From NCBI GenBank assembly GCA_034698045.1, contig JAQGAU010000694.1, positions 1-24,863 on the forward strand: 24,863 nt of DNA. Reading direction: 5' to 3'. A program made the translations under genes and the position numbers. The DNA comes from Paramacrobiotus richtersi. Lineage: Eukaryota; Tardigrada; Eutardigrada; Parachela; Macrobiotidae. Below, piece by piece: positions 20,960 through 24,863 of the stretch. Each line of letters begins with the position of its first letter. Position 1 is the first letter of the stretch. The notes beneath the pieces are model-generated. The model had not been told where the DNA came from. It searched no databases and saw only the letters and a program-made list of their open reading frames with translations.

Positions 20960-21070
20960 GAAAATATCTTTTTATCCTTTTAACTATGCTCCTCTAAAAT
21001 TAATCACGTTTGTCATGCCTGTTTCTTGTCTTGACAAACGGTCCAAGAGTCTGCTACTAAAACAAGTAAG

Positions 21071-21125
21071 TAATGTAAGTGATGCAGGTTTTTAATGTAA
21101 GTTTTTGCCAATGTAAGTTTTTGCA
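21071..21125. repeat. Short repeats of AATGTAAGT, including a 16-bp tandem
   Basis: AATGTAAGTTTTTGC occurs twice in tandem (from about 21094 and 21110), with a further AATGTAAGT just before. Each unit contains a GTAAGT sequence like a splice donor, but no exon structure was found. Confidence 0.65.
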
Positions 21126-21380
21126 TTGGTTGAGTTACACAAGCTGTTGCGTAGCAAAGAATACAAGCCATTAATGTCATATAATGACTCATATTAAGAT
21201 TATGGTTTTGCTTTTAAAATTCGCTCGGTGATGTAAGTCTCGTTTTAAATCTACTATACGAGCAGTAGCGTGCTGAACTGTGTCATACTCCACAATCCGG
21301 TGAATCCGCTCCACTTACCCTGAACTTTCACGGCATCCACATCGGTCTGGAGCACGTTTGAATCTTTAGTTCGACAGAAA

Positions 21381-22367
21381 ATGATCGCATGGGTCTTCGT
21401 TATTTTTGCGATGATACACACCCAGATGACCGAAGCAAGCTCTAATATTTTGGATTACGGGTTCCGGGGCAAACCTCCAATGAGTTTTCCGCACGTCAGA
21501 CAAGTCGACAATCCCACCGCGGAGATTACCAGTCCAGTCGAGACACCCCTCTTAGGAGACATAATCAGAGGAATATCCTTTTGGAATGCCACACTGACCA
21601 ATTTCATCGAAAGAGAACGGATTATCCTGACCAAGTTCAATAAACTAGAATCAGCTGTAGCTAACAATGTGCGCACCGTAGCCAGTAACGCGCGCTTTCC
21701 ACTCCGATGTCCGCTGAACCAGGGGCGGGTTGGAACGTCGGTCCCAGTGGGTATCATGAGAAATGGCGACCATCTGTATTCCGAAGAAGAATTTTGCTCT
21801 GTCAATGGTCAAGCATGCCTTTTTCTGCGGAACGATGGTAATCTGGTGCTGTACAGGACCAAAACATATGACATTCTCTGGGTGTCGGGAACTTCGCGGG
21901 GGCACTGTTCCGGTGACCTTGCGAATGTCGACGGACGCATGACACTCTTCACAGCGCCAACAGAAACCGTCAGCGACGAAAGCAAACCGATAAGGAGAAT
22001 TATATGGGCCAAGCCAGAGATCGTGTGCCGGAGGCACCTTACGAAGGACGTCGCTCCAACAGTAAACCATGCCGTTGTGCGGGTACCGAAGGAGAACGAC
22101 TGCTGCAGATTATGTCTGGAAATTCCAGATTGCAAGAGTTATTCTTGGTTTTCGGTTAATTCGAATGCCTGTTGGTTTAAGTCGACAAGTGCACCTCTGG
22201 TGGAGTCCACAGAGAATAATGTTGTGGGGATCCCGGAAGATGTGTCTGGACTGGAGTTGGTGTTCTTACCGGATGGACATTTGTGCTTGAAAAGCGCTGG
22301 CGATTCCGACTGCAAATGGTCTTCGCGCGATGCGGTATCACCCGTTGCTAACGTTAAGCAGCGATAA
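21381..22367 (+). CDS. Secreted lectin-like protein E with inserted PAN/apple-like domain, intronless
   Basis: A single frame of 328 residues. Order: signal peptide (about 1-20), linker, neck with coiled-coil tendency (residues about 70-105) and a lone Cys110 (LRCPLNQ), two beta-prism repeats (EEFCSVNGQAC with Cys139, NDGNLVLYR, then a weaker DGRMTLF repeat), a Cys-rich segment from Cys216 to about residue 270 (VCRRHL, NDCCRLCLEIPDCKSY, ACWF) resembling a PAN/apple domain, then the third beta-prism repeat from Gly290 (LVFLPDGHLCLKS, CKWSSRD). The first repeat retains most of the mannose-site pattern (RNDGNLVLY; Asp, Asn, Val, Tyr kept, Gln replaced). The paralogues A, C and D have introns at the three matching places and no Cys-rich insert. 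Probably a secreted glycan- and protein-binding molecule. Confidence 0.92.
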   Translation: MIAWVFVIFAMIHTQMTEASSNILDYGFRGKPPMSFPHVRQVDNPTAEITSPVETPLLGDIIRGISFWNATLTNFIERERIILTKFNKLESAVANNVRTVASNARFPLRCPLNQGRVGTSVPVGIMRNGDHLYSEEEFCSVNGQACLFLRNDGNLVLYRTKTYDILWVSGTSRGHCSGDLANVDGRMTLFTAPTETVSDESKPIRRIIWAKPEIVCRRHLTKDVAPTVNHAVVRVPKENDCCRLCLEIPDCKSYSWFSVNSNACWFKSTSAPLVESTENNVVGIPEDVSGLELVFLPDGHLCLKSAGDSDCKWSSRDAVSPVANVKQR

Positions 22368-22589
22368 AGGTATCGAGACTACCAAAGTTTTTGAGACTCT
22401 GTTATGAAAGCTGTTAAATCCAACTACTAACTCAGAGTGCCTCCCTTGATCGTTAGTGTTACGTAATTACGATACGCATGACCAGATAGAGCTCGATGTG
22501 GAACTTGCGGAATTAAACTGGCAACGGAACAACATACAATGAAAAGCAAAGTTATATAGATGACCAACTAGCTTTACAACCAACAAACT
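22368..22589. other. Short region between lectin E and retrotransposon
   Basis: Convergent end region with no gene. No AATAAA for lectin E was seen. Confidence 0.4.
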
Positions 22590-22620
22590 TTATCATAACA
22601 CAAACAAACAAGCAAACAAG

Positions 22621-22626
22621 TTTATT
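22621..22626 (-). terminator. AATAAA near the retrotransposon 3' end
   Basis: Canonical signal on the minus strand, about 310 nt after the RT stop and just before the TTGTTTG-rich tail. It probably sets the 3' end of the element RNA. Confidence 0.55.
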
Positions 22627-22935
22627 CCTCTGGCCATTTCGGTCCAGCAGGTGCCATGCATCTGTGCATGACATGAATTTTACAACCATAAAAAACACTA
22701 CAAGAGATTAGAATAAAAACAATAAGGAGGAAAAAAGTTAACACAAAAAAGCGTTCGCGACCGAACAACAGCTAAATACACCCAAAACAGGTATGAACAA
22801 AGATCTGCAGCAAGACCACAGTATATGACATGGGATCATTCAATGTAACATGAATAATGTTAGGCAAAACATATAAAGTGGCTACAATACACCAATTGAC
22901 CTGTTAGGCCAACCCAACAAACAAAGAAACCGAGA

Positions 22936-24863
22936 TTACTGGATGCCCTCATCCAGTATTAGCCGTCCATGGTAGCAGTCCCTAACGTCTTTCAACAGCC
23001 GCCGAATGTAACTTCCAATTGTATGAGTGTCCCTGTTCATGTCGTCATTTCTGATTTCGCTGTTCGCGCAGTGCTTGACATATTGAAAGAGATCTGATGG
23101 CACACATGTCAGCTTTTGCAAAAGTAAATCGCGGGACGGCATATGCAACGGGCACTGGAACGTGGCGTGCATTTCGTCTTCCAGAACTTGGCAGTGTCGA
23201 CAAAGACGCTTGCATCGGTCCAAATTTTCCCATCGTCCGGTTTCGATCCTGAGGTGATGGCAACCGGTCAGTAGTTGTATGATGGCGCCGGTAAGGTCCC
23301 GGGGTAGCAAATGTAGGTAGGGAGCCAGGAGTGGTTTAGGGTGCACCTGTAACATAAAGCAAAGCTTCCCTCTGTCGAGGGCGCTATTTCCGCTTACCCG
23401 ACCTAGAAGGTCATCCAAGAACTCTTTTTGTAGTTTGACCATGATGTCCACAGGGGACATCAGGGCTAACTTTTGTTCGACCGCTGTTGCGTCGCCCCAT
23501 GTGATTCCCAGTAGCTTTTCAACGGGTTTGATAGCTCTTCTGAAAAAGCCTTTCTTTCGTGACTGAGCAGACTTTACTAGATCTTGCATGGCTAGACGGA
23601 TGAGACTGTCTGACGGCTGTTTCATGCATCGCGCGATAAATCGAAGTTGACCGCGTACTTGGCGGTAATGGAGTGGTGTCTGTTGTGTGAGGTGGTAAAA
23701 CGCATCTGCTGGCAGTTTTTGCGGGATCTTGAAAAACCACCGGAAGAAATTTATTTGCAACCGGTCAACTTCTTCGTTGCTTCCGCAGTATTCTGATCCG
23801 AACAAAACATGACTGCCTACTGTTGCTTCGAAAACGTTTTCGGCAGTTTTAAACTGCATTCGCGGAGCGGCGCTTTTGATTTTTTGCATTAATGCGAAGT
23901 AGCTTTTCGATACAGACTCAAACACTGTTTTGCTGGACTTGCTCAGCGAGAGTGACTCGTTTATGTGCACACCCAGATACTTGAACTCAGCTACCTGCTG
24001 CAGCGAATTCTCTTTCACCAAAATTTGGCATCGAACATCCAGCTTCGACTGCCCTTTGATCACCATCGTTACGCTCTTCTTGATATTAATCACCAAACCG
24101 TACTCGTCGGAGAACTCGCTGATCCTGACCACTGATTCTTGGAGATGTTTTTCGGAGTGTGCAAATACAACCACATCGTCAGCAAATTTTAACAAAAATA
24201 AAGAACGACTGCCAACTTTAACCGTGGTTAGGCGGTTTTCAGCCACAAATTCCGTGAGATCATCGATGTATATATCGAACAGTAAACCAGAACACGGATC
24301 ACCCTGTCTTACCCCTTTCTGCAGAGGAAACTCCTCTGACATTTCGTTGTGTACCTTTACGCGATTTGTGCCCTGTGTGTATACTGACTGCAGGAACGTT
24401 AGAAGTTTGATGGAAACTCCCTGGGCGCATAACTTGTCCCACAGTTTTTCATGAATGACAGTATCAAATGCGGATGTATAGTCAATGAATGCAAGGTAGA
24501 GTTTCTTCCCCTCATTCAGAGACCGTTCCCCGACTGCCTGAAGAGTAAGAAGATGATGTGACGTGCATCTGCCCGACCTGAATCCCGCCTGGTCTTCGTT
24601 GAGATTCGACCACAATTCGATCCGCCGGCTTAGCATGGTCGATAATAGTCGCGCCGGCAGTGGTAGCACGATCACTGGTCGGGAATTTTCTGGAGTGTGG
24701 TCCTTCCCTTTTTTCGGCACAGGAGTCAGATTTCCCGTACTCCATTCCACAGGCAATGTTCCGGACTCGTAAATTTGGTTTAGAGTTTCGGTGAATTTCA
24801 TTAAAAACACTACGTTGGTACATAGCTCCTTAAACATACGCGTATTAACTTCATAGCTGCCAG
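22936..24863 (-). CDS. Reverse transcriptase of a non-LTR retrotransposon, partial
   Basis: The frame is open from the right edge (an in-window Met lies at 24837) to the TAA at 22938-22936, over 630 residues. RT motifs in order: DQAGFRSGRCTSHHLL, FIDYTSAFDTV, GVRQGDPCSGLLFDIYIDDL, and the catalytic FADDVVVF (near 24175-24186). A thumb/connection region follows, and near the C terminus a zinc-binding motif CRHC..H....C (CX2CX7HX4C). No RNase H or restriction-like endonuclease domain follows it. The upstream endonuclease part would lie outside the window. The protein would copy its own RNA at a nicked target. The clade is not assigned. Confidence 0.95.
   Translation of the reverse strand, partial: GSYEVNTRMFKELCTNVVFLMKFTETLNQIYESGTLPVEWSTGNLTPVPKKGKDHTPENSRPVIVLPLPARLLSTMLSRRIELWSNLNEDQAGFRSGRCTSHHLLTLQAVGERSLNEGKKLYLAFIDYTSAFDTVIHEKLWDKLCAQGVSIKLLTFLQSVYTQGTNRVKVHNEMSEEFPLQKGVRQGDPCSGLLFDIYIDDLTEFVAENRLTTVKVGSRSLFLLKFADDVVVFAHSEKHLQESVVRISEFSDEYGLVINIKKSVTMVIKGQSKLDVRCQILVKENSLQQVAEFKYLGVHINESLSLSKSSKTVFESVSKSYFALMQKIKSAAPRMQFKTAENVFEATVGSHVLFGSEYCGSNEEVDRLQINFFRWFFKIPQKLPADAFYHLTQQTPLHYRQVRGQLRFIARCMKQPSDSLIRLAMQDLVKSAQSRKKGFFRRAIKPVEKLLGITWGDATAVEQKLALMSPVDIMVKLQKEFLDDLLGRVSGNSALDRGKLCFMLQVHPKPLLAPYLHLLPRDLTGAIIQLLTGCHHLRIETGRWENLDRCKRLCRHCQVLEDEMHATFQCPLHMPSRDLLLQKLTCVPSDLFQYVKHCANSEIRNDDMNRDTHTIGSYIRRLLKDVRDCYHGRLILDEGIQ

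Larger units (their letters stand above)
20245..21380. other. Intergenic upstream of lectin E
   Basis: No supported gene. It contains the second copy of the dispersed repeat and a short tandem array. A 134-codon minus-strand frame at 20537-20941 overlaps the dispersed repeat and has no known motif. Confidence 0.5.
22590..24863 (-). mobile_element. Non-LTR retrotransposon, 3' part (runs off window)
   Basis: It includes a reverse transcriptase frame (24863-22936), a 3' UTR of about 340 nt, an AATAAA, and a terminal stretch of TTGTTTG-type units near 22590-22620. The left boundary is approximate, because no target-site duplication can be paired without the missing 5' end. The frame is open throughout, which suggests a fairly young insertion. 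It lies 3' to 3' with lectin E. Confidence 0.88.

Noticed and set aside
23930-24454. 174-codon plus-strand frame
   Set aside because: It is antisense to the reverse transcriptase domain, whose motifs are unambiguous on the minus strand.
1-24863. tRNA, rRNA and CRISPR features
   Set aside because: Reading both strands I saw no tRNA T-arm with matching stems, no rRNA core motifs and no regularly spaced repeats.

Overview
The window looks like a piece of an invertebrate animal genome. The genes are split by GT-AG introns of about 80 to 1150 nt, poly(A) signals follow several stops, there are no ribosome binding sites or operons, and a non-LTR retrotransposon lies at the right edge. FUT8 and Golgi-type GT10 enzymes argue for Metazoa. 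A compact-genome animal such as a tardigrade would fit, but the species cannot be fixed from this sequence alone.

Layout, left to right. 1-513 (-): N-terminal part of an unrecognised basic, Ser/Pro-rich protein running off the edge. 1643-5678 (+): intact six-exon alpha-1,3-fucosyltransferase (GT10) gene whose last intron holds a 388-bp palindrome. 6217-8849 (+): four-exon secreted bulb-lectin-like gene (lectin A). 9615-10226 (+): remnant of a second lectin gene (B). 11048-12802 (+): intronless alpha-1,6-fucosyltransferase, FUT8 type. 13901-14030 (-): orphan coding-like exon. 14292-16062 (+): second GT10 copy with four in-frame stops and no frameshift. 16844-18252 (-): intact four-exon lectin C. 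18798-19919 (+): lectin D, a frameshifted pseudogene, head to head with C. 20108-20244 (+): decayed GT10 exon. 21381-22367 (+): intronless lectin E with a PAN/apple-like domain set inside the lectin fold. About 22590-24863 (-): 3' part of a non-LTR retrotransposon with an open reverse transcriptase frame.

Most of these genes concern glycans. Two kinds of fucosyltransferase (GT10 and GT23) are interspersed with five members of one secreted lectin-like family. Three lectins are intact (A, C, E) and two are broken (B, D). GT10 has one intact and two broken copies. The split lectins share one plan: signal peptide exon, coiled-coil neck exon, exon with two beta-prism repeats, and exon with the third repeat, all joined by phase 1 introns. 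I rebuilt these models by joining exons by eye; total lengths and phases close exactly for the GT10 gene and for lectins A and C. That the lectins read glycans made by the neighbouring enzymes is only a hypothesis.
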